Shown: positions 21,906-34,700, numbered from the stretch's first letter. The stretch: 64,000 nt of DNA from Margaritifera margaritifera (GCA_029931535.1 JAQPZY010001414.1:2062001-2126000); one strand, 5' to 3'. Made by a program: numbers and translations. The notes: generated by a model not told the origin, from the sequence alone.

Positions 21906-22113
21906 ACCTAAAGACTGAATGTTTTCTTACCTTAACTATTTTCAGCATCTTTTTGTTTTCTAATTTCATGGTGTTTGTTTTTTCTTTCTTTTCGTAATCA
22001 TATCATTATATATGTTTGTTTAGGTGTTATATAATGTTGTAAAGCGCTTAGAGCTTCTAAAGATTAGGCGCTATACAAAGTCCTCATTATTATTATTATT
22101 ATTATTATTATAT
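21198..22113 (+). mobile_element. 5'-truncated non-LTR retrotransposon (CR1/L2/Jockey-like LINE), 3' end intact
   Basis: The element begins abruptly inside the satellite at about 21198 and ends with a 3' UTR and an (ATT)n tail at 22086-22111, the usual form of a target-primed, 5'-truncated LINE copy. Near the tail, GTAAAGCGCTTAGAGC and GGCGCTATACAAAG resemble the 3' stem-loop of CR1/L2-type elements. It shares long protein and DNA similarity with the minus-strand LINE at 29010-31340, for example CAAACAATAA(A/G)TATCAGCAA. The family name is tentative. Confidence 0.88.
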
Positions 22114-24255
22114 ATCGTTGTACTCATTCTACTCTAGGACCTCTAAGATATATCATTATAATCATTCTACACTAGGACATCTAAGATATATCGTTGTTCT
22201 CATTCTACACTAGGACCTGTAAGATATGTTGTTGTACTAATTCTACACTAGGATCTCTAAGATATATCGTTGTACTCATTCTACACTTTGACCTCTAAGA
22301 TATGTCATTATACTCATTCTACACGAGGACCTCTAAGATATGCCATTATACTCATTCTACACTAGGACATCTAAGATATATCGTTGTTCTCATTCTACAC
22401 TAGGACCTGTAAGATATGTCATTATACTCATTCTACACTAGGACCTGTAAGATATATCATTATAATCATTCTACACTAGGACCTGTAAGATATGTCATTA
22501 TACTCATTCTACACTAGGACATCTAAGATATATCGTTGTACTCATTCTACACTAGGACCTGTACGATATATCATTATACTCATTCTACACTAGGACCTGT
22601 AAGATATATCGTTATACTCATTCTACACTAGGACCTGTAAGATATATCGTTGTACTCATTCTACACTAGGACCTGTAAGATATGTCATTATACTCATTCT
22701 ACACTAGCACCTGTAAGATATATCGTTATACTCATTCTACACTAGGATCTCTAAGATATATCGTTGTACTCATTCTACACTAGGACCTGTAAGATATGTC
22801 ATTATACTCATTCTACACTAGGACCTGTAAGATATGTCATTATACTCATTCTACACAAGGACCTCTAAGATATATCGTTATACTCATTCTACACTAGGAC
22901 CTCTAAGATACGTCATTATACTCATTCTACACTAGGACCTGTAAGATATGTCATTATACTCATTCTACACTAGGACTTGTAAGATATATCGTTGTACTCA
23001 TTCTACACTAGGACCTCTAAGATATATCATTATATTCATTCTACACAAGGACCTGTAACATATGTCATTATACTCATTCTACACTAGGATCTCTAAGATA
23101 TATCGTTGTACTCATTCTACACTAGGACCTCTAAGATATGTCATTATACTCATTCTACACTAGGATCTCTAAGATGTATCGTTGTACTCATTCTACACTA
23201 GGACCTGTAAGATATGTCATTATACTCATTCTACACTAGGATCTCTAAGATATATCGTTGTTCTCATTCTACACTAGGACCTTTAAGATATATCGTTGTA
23301 CTCATTCTACACTAGGATCTGTAAGATATATCGTTGTACTCATTCTACACCAGGACCTGTAAGATATATCGTTGTACTCATTCTACACTAGGACCTCTAA
23401 GATATGTCATTATACTCATTCTACACTAGGAACTCTAAGATATATCGTTGTACTCATTCTACACTAGGACCTGTAAGATATGTCGTTGTACTCATTCTAC
23501 ACTATGACCTGTAAGATATATCATTATACTCATTCTACAATAGGACCTGTAAGATATATCGTTGTACTTATTCTACACTAGGTCCTCTAAGATATATCGT
23601 TGCATTCATTCTACACTAGGACCTGTAAGATATGTCCTTATACTCATTCTACACCTGGACTAAGATATATCGTTGTTCTCATTCTACACTAGGACCTCAT
23701 AGATATATCATTATACTCATTCTACACTAGGACCTGTAAGATATGTCATTATACTCATTCTACACTAGGACCTGAAGATATATAGAACTCATTCTTCAAT
23801 AGGACTAAGATATATCGTTGTTCTCATTCTACACTAGGACCTCTAAGATATATCATTATATCCATTCTTCACTAGGACCTGTAAGATATGTCATTATACT
23901 CATTCTACACTAGGACCTGTAAGATATATCGTTGTACTCATTCTAGATTAGGACCTGTAAGATATGTCATTATACTCATTATACACTAGGACCTGTAAGA
24001 TATATCGTTGTACTCATTCTACACTAGGACCTGTAAGATATATCGTTGTACTCATTCTACACTAGGATCTGTAAGATATATCGTTGTACTCATTCTACAC
24101 TAGGACCTGTAAGTTATATCGTTGTTCTCATTCTACACTAGGACCTGTAAGATATGTCGGTATACTCATTCTACACTAGGACCTCTAAGATATATCGTTG
24201 TACTCATTCTACACTAGGACCTCTAAGATATATCGTTGTACTCATTCTATACTAG
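22112..24255. repeat. 38-bp satellite array, about 56 copies, two alternating unit types
   Basis: The period of 38 was checked by spacing of TTCTACACTA between 22621 and 22659. A typical unit contains CTCATTCTACACTAGGACCT then (C/G)TAAGATAT. Two variants recur: TATCGTTGTA and GTCATTATA. Around 23640-23830 several units are shortened. No long ORF arises because 38 is not a multiple of three. Confidence 0.97.
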
Positions 24256-25685
24256 ATCGATTTCATTTACTTTACATCGAAATCATAATATGTAATAGGC
24301 ATAACAGCAAACTTTTTCACTTTTCCATTTTCATCTATTATGCTGATAGTGTAATAGATATTAATATTGAATGAAAAAAGATCTCCGTCAAAAATATTTG
24401 TAACGGTTAAAGACTATACCAACACGAACAGTAGCCATTAGAATAATTGTTGGCATTATTAATTTGGTAAAGGGAAATATATCCCTTTTTTGATTTCAAA
24501 AACACGCAAACAATATCTGATTCAGAAGGTGCTTTTATACTTCTCTGGCTATTGAATCCTAGAAATGGACTAGGTTCACTTTACCCACTAAACGGCCCTA
24601 AAATCAGGCATTTTTTTTGCTCCATAGATAGACTTATCTCTATCATAAAATGTTACAATACCGATAAGAGTTCAAATTGGTACCCTTATGAAGTCATTGG
24701 CACCTGCCGAAGTCGTGACGTCACGTGATGAAATGGTAGTAGAACACTGAAAAACACAATTGTAGCAAGAAATGTTCCCTTTTGGATGGGATTTAACATT
24801 GAACGCACGCATCGCCCACCGTGATATTTTGTCAAGTGGTAGTAAACTTTAATCATGACATAATGTGAAAGAATTAAGTTGCGCCGTAAATGGTCTCGAT
24901 GGTAAAAATTAAGATAATTGTTCAGTTATGCTATTCATATGATCATCCTAGGATCACACAAATAACAGAAATGTTTAAATTTCCAAAACAAAATTGGAAA
25001 AAATTCAAATAAAATATGAATATTTAATCATGTCCATATTAAGAAATATTAATACCTTACTTGTTTTACGCGATTTTCATCCATATCACCACCTCCAGGG
25101 AAATTTAGAGAAAACTTTTGAGAGTAATTGTAATCAATTTGTGTGAATGGATCAATTCTATGAAATCAATAAATAAATATTCGGGCTTAAGTATTTCCAT
25201 TCCCTACTTGAAACTCGCATTTAACCACGGAAATCCATCGAATATAAGTTTTGTCATCTGCTCCTGTAGTCAGAGTATACCTAGTATCTAGCTGCTGGTG
25301 TGAAGATGTGAGATATACATTAAGTAATCCTTGCAGATTATTTTTTGTACTTCTCAAAATGATTCAAAATTGTGAATGTCAACTTCATGCAAATAAATTG
25401 CTAGATTCTTGTAGAGAATTTAAAGACGGTGCAACAGAGCTGTACTGTGAAGAGAGCAATCTATCGCGAGAGATGAATGCTATATAATTGATTGAATCAC
25501 ATTGAATAGATGACTTTTAGGATACAGTGGAGTAAAACATGTAGTAAGCCACTCTATATTAATATAATCTGAATTGAATACATTATTCTTTATACACTTG
25601 CAAAAAAAAAAAAATTAATAATAAAAAATAGGATGGTTTGTTTTTAAGCATATATTTCACAAATATACATATAACAAACAATGTT
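24256..25685. other. Intergenic, no gene seen
   Basis: AT-rich DNA. A frame of 78 codons at 25251-25487 ends with a run that looks mildly protein-like (LLDSCREFKDGATELYC) but carries no recognised motif. TGACGTCACGTGA occurs at about 24717-24729 (CRE/E-box-like), without nearby gene support. Confidence 0.4.
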
Positions 25686-25686
25686 A

Positions 25687-25765
25687 CTAACCGATCCGGT
25701 GGTATAAGGGTAACGATTAGCGTTTGGCAAAGTGGCGTACCAGGATCGAAACACCACCACGTTAC
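25687..25765 (+). repeat. Possible tRNA-like or SINE fragment
   Basis: GGTGGTATAAGGGTAACGA, then ACCAGGATCGAAACACCACC resembles box A and box B order, and GGTGGT can pair with ACCACC at the ends. Spacing is short for a tRNA and the stems are poor; this is a weak call. Confidence 0.2.
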
Positions 25766-25929
25766 ATTTCTTTTATTAATTGACGAAAATCCAAAATATA
25801 CATACACCTGTATATTGTATATGTATAGCGCATGTAAAGAAAGTAGTATGTGTAAAATATGACTTTCTAATACTCCAAATACAAATTCTCTCTCTCGCCC
25901 ACTCCCACTCCCTTCCCGCCTGAGCCGCC

Positions 25930-26204
25930 CAGTGGCGGCGCGAGGGTTCGAGGCGCCAGGGGGCAATGTTCTTTAGTGGCGCCCCTATCGAGGCGCTCAG
26001 GGGCAATGTTCTTTAGTGGCGCCCCTACTTTGCTACAGAGAACAGGTTTTATGTCAGTTGCCAACCTCCAAACTCCCGCCCCCCCCCCCAATCTATTACG
26101 CGCCCTGGTTACAGCTGCAGAAAAAAAGCCCCGACGGCGGCCCCCCTCCTTGCCCGGCGCCCAGGGGCTTTTGCCTCCCCCCGACCCTGCTCGCGCCTCC
26201 ACTG
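25930..26204. mobile_element. hAT-like non-autonomous element (MITE), 275 bp
   Basis: The left end CAGTGGCGGCGCGAG and the reverse complement of the right end CAGTGGAGGCGCGAG agree at 14 of 15 positions; hAT elements typically start CAG(T/G)GGC. The inside is GC-rich, unlike the flanks, and has no transposase. A segment of about 40 bp (GGGGCAATGTTCTTTAGTGG core) is duplicated at 25953 and 25999. The 8-bp flanks agree at only 5 of 8 positions, so the target duplication is doubtful. Confidence 0.6.
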
Positions 26205-26843
26205 GCGCAGCTGTTGGGTTAAAATAATATGTCAAACAGATAAACATTGCTACACTTAGCTACTTTTCTAAACTTATGAATGCAATACCTCGAACATCTA
26301 TAATATAAAATATGAATACAATATTTATCCTGCGCAGCTGTGTAACCTAAACAATGATGATATAGATTAAGACGAAGTATTTTCTGCTTGTGGTATTGAT
26401 TGCTTGAAAAAAGAGTACAATTTACCACTACGTCGAAAATGCAAAACTAGTCCAGTTTTAACGCGAGATGCCTTCGAGCGGGGGGAGGGAGGCCGGAGAA
26501 GGAGGAATGGACATTTAAATAAGAGAATCAATTAAATGTTGATGCACTTAAAAATATTACTTTCTAGAACCCTGGTACTGTCTTTCTGATATAATGTGTG
26601 CATAAATCGACTTTTCAAAAATTCATTTGCTGGGCATCCTTAGGTTTCTCCTATTGCCCACAAACAAAGTAGGATAGCAGGACACTGTACTTTAAGGAAG
26701 TGACAAAAAATCTTTTCTTTAAAATTTGTTTTTATGGAGGGAGCATGCCTACTTGAAAGAGATCCCCGTGTGTTCTTTGCTCAAATTGAGCAAAAAACGT
26801 GACAGAAGAAAAATAAATTAAAAAACATTTACGAAAGAATTTC
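26205..26843. other. Intergenic, no gene seen
   Basis: AT-rich with a short G-rich patch near 26478-26510. No motif or coding run was found. Confidence 0.5.
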
Positions 26844-28560
26844 ATGATAGAAGACTTGGATGATGATCTTTTGAGCAACAAATGTAGAAAAGTATGTTGT
26901 CAAGCAGAAACAAAGTCAACCTTAAAGAATAAAGACTCTGCTAGCACCAGAACTGATATCAAGAAAAGGTTAGAGAGTGAGTATCTATCAGCAAGTCCAA
27001 AACGCACCAAATTGAGTGCAAGTCCGCCATCTGTGAGATTTCGATACCAACGACCTCCGGTAGTCATGCTTACTGTTGCGTCTGCAAAAAGCCAGGACCA
27101 AAACTAGTTGTTGTTCCAACTAATGCCAGATTAAGACTGTTCCTCCACAAGAACATTTAATTCCAGCGGGGGCCAGATGTTGTCTTGATCACTTGAATAA
27201 AAATGGTTTTAAAGACGATGACTCAGGCAGCATTTTAATGTCTTGCAAAACTGTGAATACAAATAGAGCCACTATTTCGAAATGTGTTACAAAATTTGAG
27301 AGATGCAGCTCTGAGAAGTGAAAGATTAGACTTTGACAACCTGGATGTTCTCGATGATTCTGACTATGTTATCTTGACTGGATTTACCAAGGCAAACTTC
27401 AGCGACTTGTGTACTTTTGTACCGAGTTTGAAGAATTGCGAGAAGCTCTGTAGCGATATTTTTGTTCAAGCTTAAATCAGGGATGTCCAACAAAATTGTT
27501 TCCACCATCTTCAACATTTCTAAATCAAGTGTTCGGTGTGCAGTTACTTCAGTAAGGAAGGTCCTCACTGAACCATTTGTCCCTCTACACATGGATGTTC
27601 AAAACAACACGACTTGAAGTTATTTAAAACATACACAGTCTCTTGCTGATTATCTCTTTGGAAATCCAGAAAATCCTCCTACTATACTAGTAATTGATTG
27701 GACATGGATTTATATCCAAAATAGCAACAACTCCTAGTTTTAAAGGCGTTGATACAGTGTTCACAAAGGTCAAACAATGGTAAAGCCCATGATCATTGTC
27801 ACAACTACTGGATACTTTGTGACGGTTTTAGGTCTATACCTGGCAGACACAAAAAATAATAACGCATCTATCTTGAATCACTTACTTAAAACGAATGTCG
27901 AGGGCATTAAAAGCTGGGTTGAGGAGGGCGATGTTTTCGTAGTAGACAGGAGATTGAGAGATTCTCTCCAATTGTTGCATGACCTTGGCATTAAAACTGA
28001 AATGCCATCATTTTTTGAGGGGGGCAAAAACAAATGTCTACAGAAGATGCCAATACAAGCCGATTAGTGATTCAGGTGCGATGGGTTGTTGAATCAGCAA
28101 ACGGGTGGATCAAGAATTCGAAGTATTTCGTACGAGTTCTTCCGACTTCACAAGTTCCATTTATTCGGGATTTTATAAAAATAGCCTTTGCAGTCTGTAA
28201 CAAATACATGCGTGTTCTGAGTCATCGCTCTTCAGAAGAAGATGCCGTGTTACCTGAGAAAATGATCCATCTTTCTCGGCAGCAGAATTTGCTTTAAGAG
28301 GAGGTTAAAAGTGAAAATTGGAATAAAAGGTCTGATTTATGGAAAACCGTTGACGCAGAAAAGGCTGCGGAGGACTTTCCTCTTCTCAGTAAAGATGATA
28401 TCAGAAACATAACTTGCGGCATGTATCATGGAAAACTTTGTACAAGTTATACGCAGGACCACTTCACTGACGGGGGTGATTATGATATTCAGTTGAATCA
28501 AGAGAAGAGTGATGTAATTCGTTGCAAGATACAAAGTAGGTTCAATCCGACCATCAGTAT
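26844..28560 (+). mobile_element. Decayed DDE_Tnp_4-type transposon (PIF/Harbinger or ISL2EU-like)
   Basis: The plus strand reads as one long broken transposase gene. The N-terminal part (26844-27107) is Lys/Ser-rich and ends near a CxxC. The middle (27284-27475) includes LDDSDYVILTGFTKANFSDL. The core shows ILVIDWTWIYIQ (first Asp) near 27690, VKPMIIVTTTGYFVTVLG near 27780, GDVFVVDRRLRDSL (second Asp) near 27930, and WVVESANGWIKN (Glu) near 28085. The end (28340-28550) has DDIRNITCGMYHGKLC and VIRCKIQSRF. At least four frame changes or stops break it. Terminal repeats were not found. Confidence 0.75.
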
Positions 28561-29009
28561 GTCCGTTTATTTGGCCATCACTCTGTCTGTACATCCATCT
28601 TTGTATTGGTCTATAATTGTGTCTGTCTAACAGGTAAGTCATTCATCGGTTCGTCAATAAAATGCCTTTTTGTCCGTTTGCTGTTTGCCGATCCGTCCCT
28701 TTGTCTGTTCATGTGTCTTCGTGAGTCCATCCGTTCGTATTTACAGCCATTGATCAATATCCAATTTGCACGTTTCCCTCCATGTCGATTCATTTCTTTT
28801 TTCCGTCTGCCAGTTCATTATATTTTTATCCGTCTGTTGTGCATGTCTGCCAATTAAAACAACTACATGTTAGTCAATAAGTTCAATGTTTATGTTGTCT
28901 CCAAATATTTTTAGTTCAAACATGATCAATTAAAAATGTAATACACCACGAGAGGCTGCTTTCATATTTGCACCCCTCCTGTTTTGCGCTTTAAAGGAGA
29001 ATTGTTAAA
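28561..29009. repeat. Degenerate TCTGTCCGT-rich low-complexity tract
   Basis: From about 28560 to 28850 words such as GTCCGTTT, TCTGTC and CATCC recur irregularly. ORFs on both strands here are products of this composition. 28861-29009 is AT-rich with nothing recognised. Confidence 0.6.
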
Positions 29010-31340
29010 CGTAAATTTATAGAGTGTCATTTTGTATAAATTCAACAGGAAATTCGCTCCAGGTAGCTGGGCCCTGGTACGCAAAAGAACTTTGTGAGTA
29101 TGACTTCGTTTTGATAGTTGGAATAATGAGAATACGAGTGTCGGAAGAGGAGCTTAAGTATCTAGAAGGGGTGTACACGTGGGTGAGGTCCGATAGGTAT
29201 TTCGGACTGGAGGCAGTCAACGAAATGTAGCATAGAGAACAGATTTTGTGTTTTATTCTGGAGCGAACAGTTAACCAGTGGAGGTACATATCAGAGGGGG
29301 GAGGAGTGCTCGGTTCTTGGTACTCTAAGGATGATCCGAGCAGCTGTGTTTTGAACTTTTTCAAGTTTCATTAAGGGTTACTGAGACGAATCAGATAAAA
29401 GTGAATTACAATAGTCCAGTCTAGAGAGTACTAAGGAACATACAAGTGTTTTTGTGGCATCAACTGAAAGAAAATAGCGAATGGAGCTGATACGTCTCAG
29501 CTCCAGATATGCAGCCTTGCATATGTTCATGACAATGTTGGTGTAAAGAGAGAGTACTGTCGAGAGTGACACCTAGGTTTTGTACTGATTATGTGAATTT
29601 AATGCTGGTGTTGCTGATACTTATTGTTTGAGGTAAAGGATAGGAATGAGAAAGTATTTATGTGCTGATCCGAATGGCTTCAGTTTTATCATCATTCATC
29701 TGCGGCTTGTTACATGTCATCCATGACTTCACATCGGAAATGCACCTCTCTACGCTTTGGATGGTAGCATGAACTTCAGTTGGGTGGATAGATTTGGGTG
29801 TCATCAGCGTACAATTGGCGAGTCACTGGAGGACGATCTATGAATCTTGAGAGGGGCTGAGTGTATAGAATGACGAGAACGGGTCCAAGAACAGACCCCT
29901 GTGGAACACCAAAACATAGATCAACTGGGCTGGAATGTTTTTCTTTTACCGACACAATTTGTGTCCTGTCGACTAAATATGACTTGAACCATAGTAAGGC
30001 TGTATCGCGAATTCCACATACATACTGGAGACGGTGAAGTAATATATCACGGTGTATTGTGTCACATGCTGCAGACAAGTCAAGGAGGGTGACGGCTGTA
30101 ATCTTTCCACTATCCAAGCAGAGAGCAGGTCGTTAGCTACTTTCAGAAGGGTAGATTCGGTATTGCGAAGAGGGCGATATGCAGACTGTAAATTGCTAAA
30201 AAAAAGACTATTTAAACTCAGATGAGATACCAGTTGGGAGAGAACAATTTTTTATAAGATTTTGGACATTAATGGGAGGTTTAAAACAGGGCGGTAGATT
30301 TTTTTTAATCGTTAGTGTCAAGCGTTGGTTTCTTCAACATAGGCTTTACAATGGCAGTTTTGAAAAATGATGGGAATTCCCCAGATGGGAGAGAGGTATT
30401 AACAACATCGGTTAGTGAAGGCAATATCTAATCTAAACACTCGAGCAGCAGTGATGTCGGAATTGGGTCAAGTTCACTTTGGGACACTCTCCATCAGGAA
30501 TGTACGTAAGAAATCTGTAGAGACAGGCTCAAATGCTGTTAAAGGTTGCCTTTGAAATTCTGTATCACAACTATGTGGTGACGATGTGTCGATTGAAATT
30601 GTGTTGTTAAACTGATCACTAATGGTTTGCACTTTGTCACGGAAGAAATTTGCAAACAGGTTCGGAAGTTTGACCAGGGAGAAGGTTGTTGGAAGTGGTG
30701 TACATTTGTTCCTTTACATTAGCTTGTTAGTAATATCGAAGAGCTCTTTGCAGCTGGAGCTCTCAGTGATCTTAGTATTGAAATAGGTTGATTTCTCTGA
30801 ATGAACTATGTTTGTGACATTCTTCTTAGCGGCTTCATAGATTTGCTTATGAATAGTAAGTCCAGATGAAAGTCAAAGCCCCTCAGCCTTATGGGGTTCT
30901 TTGGTCCCTAACACTACTATACCATGGAGAACACTTCTGAATGTATACTCTGCACTTGGTTGCTGGGGCATATTTGTCAAGAAATGAACTCAAGCACTTA
31001 TTAAGTTGTTCTGTTGTAGGAGGAAACAAAGTTGTTAGGTTTGCTTGGATGTCATGCATTAGTTGGGTTCTATTAATCATACGAAGGTTCTCTTCGTAGC
31101 AAACAAAGATGGAGGATTAGGTACTAATACGTCAAGATGGCATATGACACAGAGGTTATCTGATGCAAGTTCGTGTGACACCAATCAAGACCGTAGAATA
31201 TTATCATCAGGTCTACGAAGAATCCAGTCTAAGATGTGACCATGTTTACGGTTGGGTTGATTAACTGACTGTTTGAGGTTTTAAACGTGAATGGAATCTA
31301 GGAATTTGTATGTGTATGGGTTTCCAGGACAGTCAATAGT
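29010..31340 (-). mobile_element. Decayed LINE (same family as 21198-22113), endonuclease C-terminus to RT and tail domain
   Basis: On the minus strand, from high to low coordinates: LDWILRRPDDNILRS near 31225-31180 (end of an APE-type endonuclease), the 31080-30889 frame (linker; CLSSFLDKYAPATKC), the RT palm at 30117-29776 with TLLDLSAACDTIHRDILL, GVPQGSVLGPVL and YADDTQIY, then the thumb region at 29572-29378 and the C-terminal frame 29364-29017 ending FAYQGPATWSEFP. The YADD active site remains. Many frameshifts occur. The 3' UTR and simple-repeat tail are absent: similarity stops near 29010, so the 3' end was lost after insertion or replaced. Confidence 0.88.
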
Positions 31341-33500
31341 AACTTCGATATTCGATGTTTAAGTAATCTAAATATCGCAAAACTAAATACATTACTTAGA
31401 TATATCTTTGGTATCAATTAAATAATTTCACCAAGAAAATAATTTCAAACGATACAACTGAGTACTGTTGGCGTCATGTGTAAAAAGCCTTATAATGAAT
31501 AATAAAATGTTCGCCATTTTGAAGAAACTTCTAGAATAATGTAACTAATAAGAAACATATTATGTTTGATAAAAATAAACGGAAAATAGAATATGAACTT
31601 CTTCCTCTTGCATGTCTATGTATACATTGTAGTACACGAACATAATGCGACACTTGTATATATGGAACGTTGATGCACGTCGTTTGATGTTTTTCGGTGT
31701 ATATGACGTCATCATCATTTTGTATTAAAAACACAGTAAAAACTAATACCCATGCCGGAAAAAAAATGTTCTATCAAGCACACATATAGTAGATAATTTC
31801 TGAACAATATCAATAAAATCTGACGTAGGGCCGATTTTAGGCAAATGTGAAGCTTGTCCTTTGAATTGCAGTTTGTGGTGTACACTGTGTAATTGTTTCT
31901 CAGAGTTATTCGAACTTTTAATTTGTGCTCCAACCATTCAACATCCACACTTTTTTTCATTCTGATCATTTGCAGTTATTCCTTTTTGACAGTGAAGGAA
32001 TTAAAATAATCCTTGTCTCATTCTTGTCATTGTTGTAGTAAATGATATTGTGTTTGAGGTCATCGAAAAAATATATTAAAGTAGGCAACAATAAAATCTG
32101 TTCTCTATAATAAACGTTTTTCATTTCTGTTATCAATTCGATTGTTGAAATATATTTCGTTTGAAGGTATAACATTCATTGTAATATAGCTATCTTGTTT
32201 TGCAAAGGCTGCACCGTTAAAGAAGAGAGTTAGTTTTTTTTTTCTTCAGTATTTTGGTTTTATGTTCATTTTTGTCCTCATTTTGTTTGCTATCTCTTTG
32301 TTGTGTTGTACTCGTTGATGATCAAAATACACTCTACGTGGTTGATTTCGCTTTTACTTATCGTTTTACTTATTGTGTGATCGATACTGTTTTTAACTTG
32401 ATGATGGCAGATGATGCAATTTCGTCATTTTTCCAAACCATTTTACAAATTATCTTATCATTCAAACCTTGAACTAAATCGTATAACTGAAATGCTAAAT
32501 CTGGTAAAGTGTAGTGGAACACAAGCTATTCCAGATTAACACAACGAACCTCTTGAAATACCTAGACCTGCTGAAACTGTTTACGTACCTGTCTGTGATC
32601 AGTTTCAGAACTGTGAATGCCAATTTGTACGTCTTTCTCATACCTTTGCAGTGTTAATATCCTTGATAACTATGTTATAGTCTCTTTAATTCGTTGTAGA
32701 TGTTGTTGACTCAGATGGGACCTTCACTCATTTTCTTGTGATGAAGGCTACAATATTTATTGAGTTAACATTTTGTCAGGCAAAGGTCCATTTGCTATCA
32801 GGTAGACGATTGTGAACTATATAAACGGACCTGGAAATATTAGCTTAACAACTTCTTTAATATCCCAGGTTAATGGCGGACCAATTATAAACTTAAAAAG
32901 CTGTTTCAAACAATAGACGGTAGTATGAGCAGAACGTTATTTTGCATGGCAAATTGTGATGATCATATTTTATTTGTTTCCTTCCAAAGTTTCTTATTTA
33001 TTTAGCGAGAACGTAAGTAATATATATTTGATCTTACATCTGCTTGCACAGTGCAAGAAACTTTGTTAGGTAAACGTTCATTTGTTATCATTGATTGACA
33101 ACAGACTGAGTGAAAATGGAATGATCTGCTTTGCATGTTCTTCAGTTTTCGTTGTTGATGGTGTACCTTTTAAGTAGCTTGTTGTATATGACTGTGAGAA
33201 CAGACTTATGTGCTTCATGGTAAACAGAGCTAATATTTATTTTTGTCTCGCTTGACATCTTGTTATTTATTACCCGAAAACGTTAACCAACGTTTTGTGC
33301 GGTCTTAAAGTTCGTCTAAACCATTTCTGGTCAATATAAATGGAGATATAGGAGTGTAATTTATATTAAAATCATCCAAAATGGCGGAACAGAACTTATG
33401 CCACCTAGCATAACAGCGAGAAAAACATGAGGATCAAGTTTTAAGAAAAAAAATAGAAACGAGGATTAAGTGCATAGAGAAACTGTTCATTCTTCTACCA
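31341..33500. other. AT-rich tract with coding-like fragments, mostly minus strand up to 32.2 kb
   Basis: Minus-strand frames 32175-31966 (ELITEMKNVYYREQILLL) and 31969-31715 (helix-rich, then hydrophobic) look like protein remnants without a known motif. The plus frame 32254-32472 begins with a hydrophobic, signal-like stretch. The dispersed repeat copy 32774-32827 lies here. I cannot assign a family. Confidence 0.3.
32774..32827 (+). repeat. Second copy of the 17991-18044 dispersed repeat
   Basis: Shares the 20-base core GTCCATTTGCTATCAGGTAG and similar flanks with the copy at 18 kb. Confidence 0.7.
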
Positions 33501-33660
33501 TAACGGATTCTTTTTAGGATTGATTAGATATACTCTGGGACGCAAAAGAAACAACAAACCCTTTGAAAATCAAAACGCAACCTAAATACCAACTAGAACC
33601 TACTGGTTAACAAAGGCAACCAATACAAAATACTTGGAGTAGTATGTAATTTCTGAAATA

Positions 33661-33850
33661 AATTTAGAGTGATACGAATGAATTAGCTATTGTAATACGG
33701 CAAGGGAATACTAAATTATGTGATTTAATTAACGAACTTGATGAAGCTTTTAGTAAGGTTTCTTCCAGTGACTATAAGCCCTGGCTGACGAAGAATAAAT
33801 TGTATTTATCCCACTAGAAAAAGATATTGTTCGAAGGTTATTTATACTAC
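33661..33850 (+). pseudogene. Coding-like fragment, unidentified
   Basis: The plus frame reads LAIVIRQGNTKLCDLINELD and then FSKVSSSDYKPWLTKNKLYL, with a stop before and after. Composition is protein-like (amphipathic helix). It ends before the (AT)n run. No family is recognised. Confidence 0.3.
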
Positions 33851-33924
33851 AAAAAGAAAGAGAAATGAACGTGTCAGTAAATAAAAAGACATGAAGAAGG
33901 AATTAAGAACGAAACAAACGATTG

Positions 33925-33926
<2 letters not shown>

Positions 33927-33993
<67 letters not shown>
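33927..33993. repeat. (AT)n microsatellite
   Basis: 67 bases of alternating A and T. Confidence 0.98.
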
Positions 33994-33998
<5 letters not shown>

Positions 33999-34139
33999 GG
34001 CTAGAGAAAGTTAAAATCATGAGGTCGGTATTAATTAAAAATAATGCACAATAATGTAAAATGTTTGCAATTTCAACGTGGCAAAAATAAATAAATGATA
34101 AGACGTAAACTCCCTCTCAGATAAAGATTACAACTATTC

Positions 34140-34322
34140 TTGAAAGGAAAGGGTTTAACAATTGCTTCTGTAGCTACAGTTATAGCAATGACAATAGCAG
34201 CAGTTGCTCTGTATATAATAATTTTGGTAAACGTTTCTGCAACTGATGGTGTTCAGTTTCATCATCCTGCCCTACCTCATGTCTCTCCTACTCCACGCGA
34301 AACTTTTGTTGATAAAAGTTAA
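34140..34322 (+). pseudogene. Short membrane-segment ORF (60 codons)
   Basis: The frame has a strong hydrophobic helix: KGLTIASVATVIAMTIAAVA then LYIIILVNV, followed by a Pro/His-rich stretch (HHPALPHVSPTPRETF). This resembles a type II membrane anchor or a signal-anchor sequence. After the stop another frame gives NLANYYSVFNASTVQPFHYI (34331-34390), suggesting the protein once continued. The family is unknown; it lies about 240 bp upstream of the paired fragment at 34564. Confidence 0.35.
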
Positions 34323-34563
34323 AAGGGGTTAAACAATTTAGCCAATTATTATTCTGTTTTTAATGCTAGTACTGTTCAGCCTTTCCACTACATATAATAT
34401 CCTTTGTCTGAGTAAGTTGAAAAGTACTCAGTGTTTTACTTTCCCAATAAATCCTGAACATTTTGCTGCAAACCATCTTCCATCCAAAAAAAAACTCTAT
34501 TCTTTTTAATATCAAAAAACGTTATGTGTGTTATCTCACTGTCTAGTTTTTACTTTCCAAGCC

Positions 34564-34700
34564 CAAACATATTTTGAAAAGACATCTTTCACTGTCAAAA
34601 TGTATTTCTATCCATCGTTGTATTTTTCATATGTATGCATGTCCACAATGTCTTCCAGCCGCTAGTCATTCATATCACTTACATACATCTCTTTTGTTCA
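34564..34700 (+). pseudogene. Unidentified protein fragment, copy A of a pair with 45632-45850
   Basis: The frame reads TYFEKTSFTVKMYFYPSLYF then SYVCMSTMSS before a TAG. The fragment at 45689-45780 reads IYLEKIPITVKMYFYPLLAF then SYAYKSTVSG. About 17 of 30 residues agree and many base differences are at synonymous third positions (GAA/GAG, AAG/AAA, GTC/GTA, TTT/TTC, TCA/TCG), so both descend from a gene that was under protein-level constraint. The family is not recognised. Confidence 0.5.

Noticed and set aside
22112..24255. The 38-bp array considered as a CRISPR-like repeat-spacer structure because of two alternating unit forms.
   Set aside because: The whole 38-bp unit repeats with point changes; there are no distinct spacers.
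24717..24729. TGACGTCACGTGA as a CRE/E-box enhancer.
   Set aside because: It is an isolated palindromic word with no nearby transcription unit to regulate.
25583..26247. Several Gly/Ala/Pro/Arg-rich ORFs on both strands.
   Set aside because: They overlie the GC-rich hAT-like element and differ in every frame without a domain.
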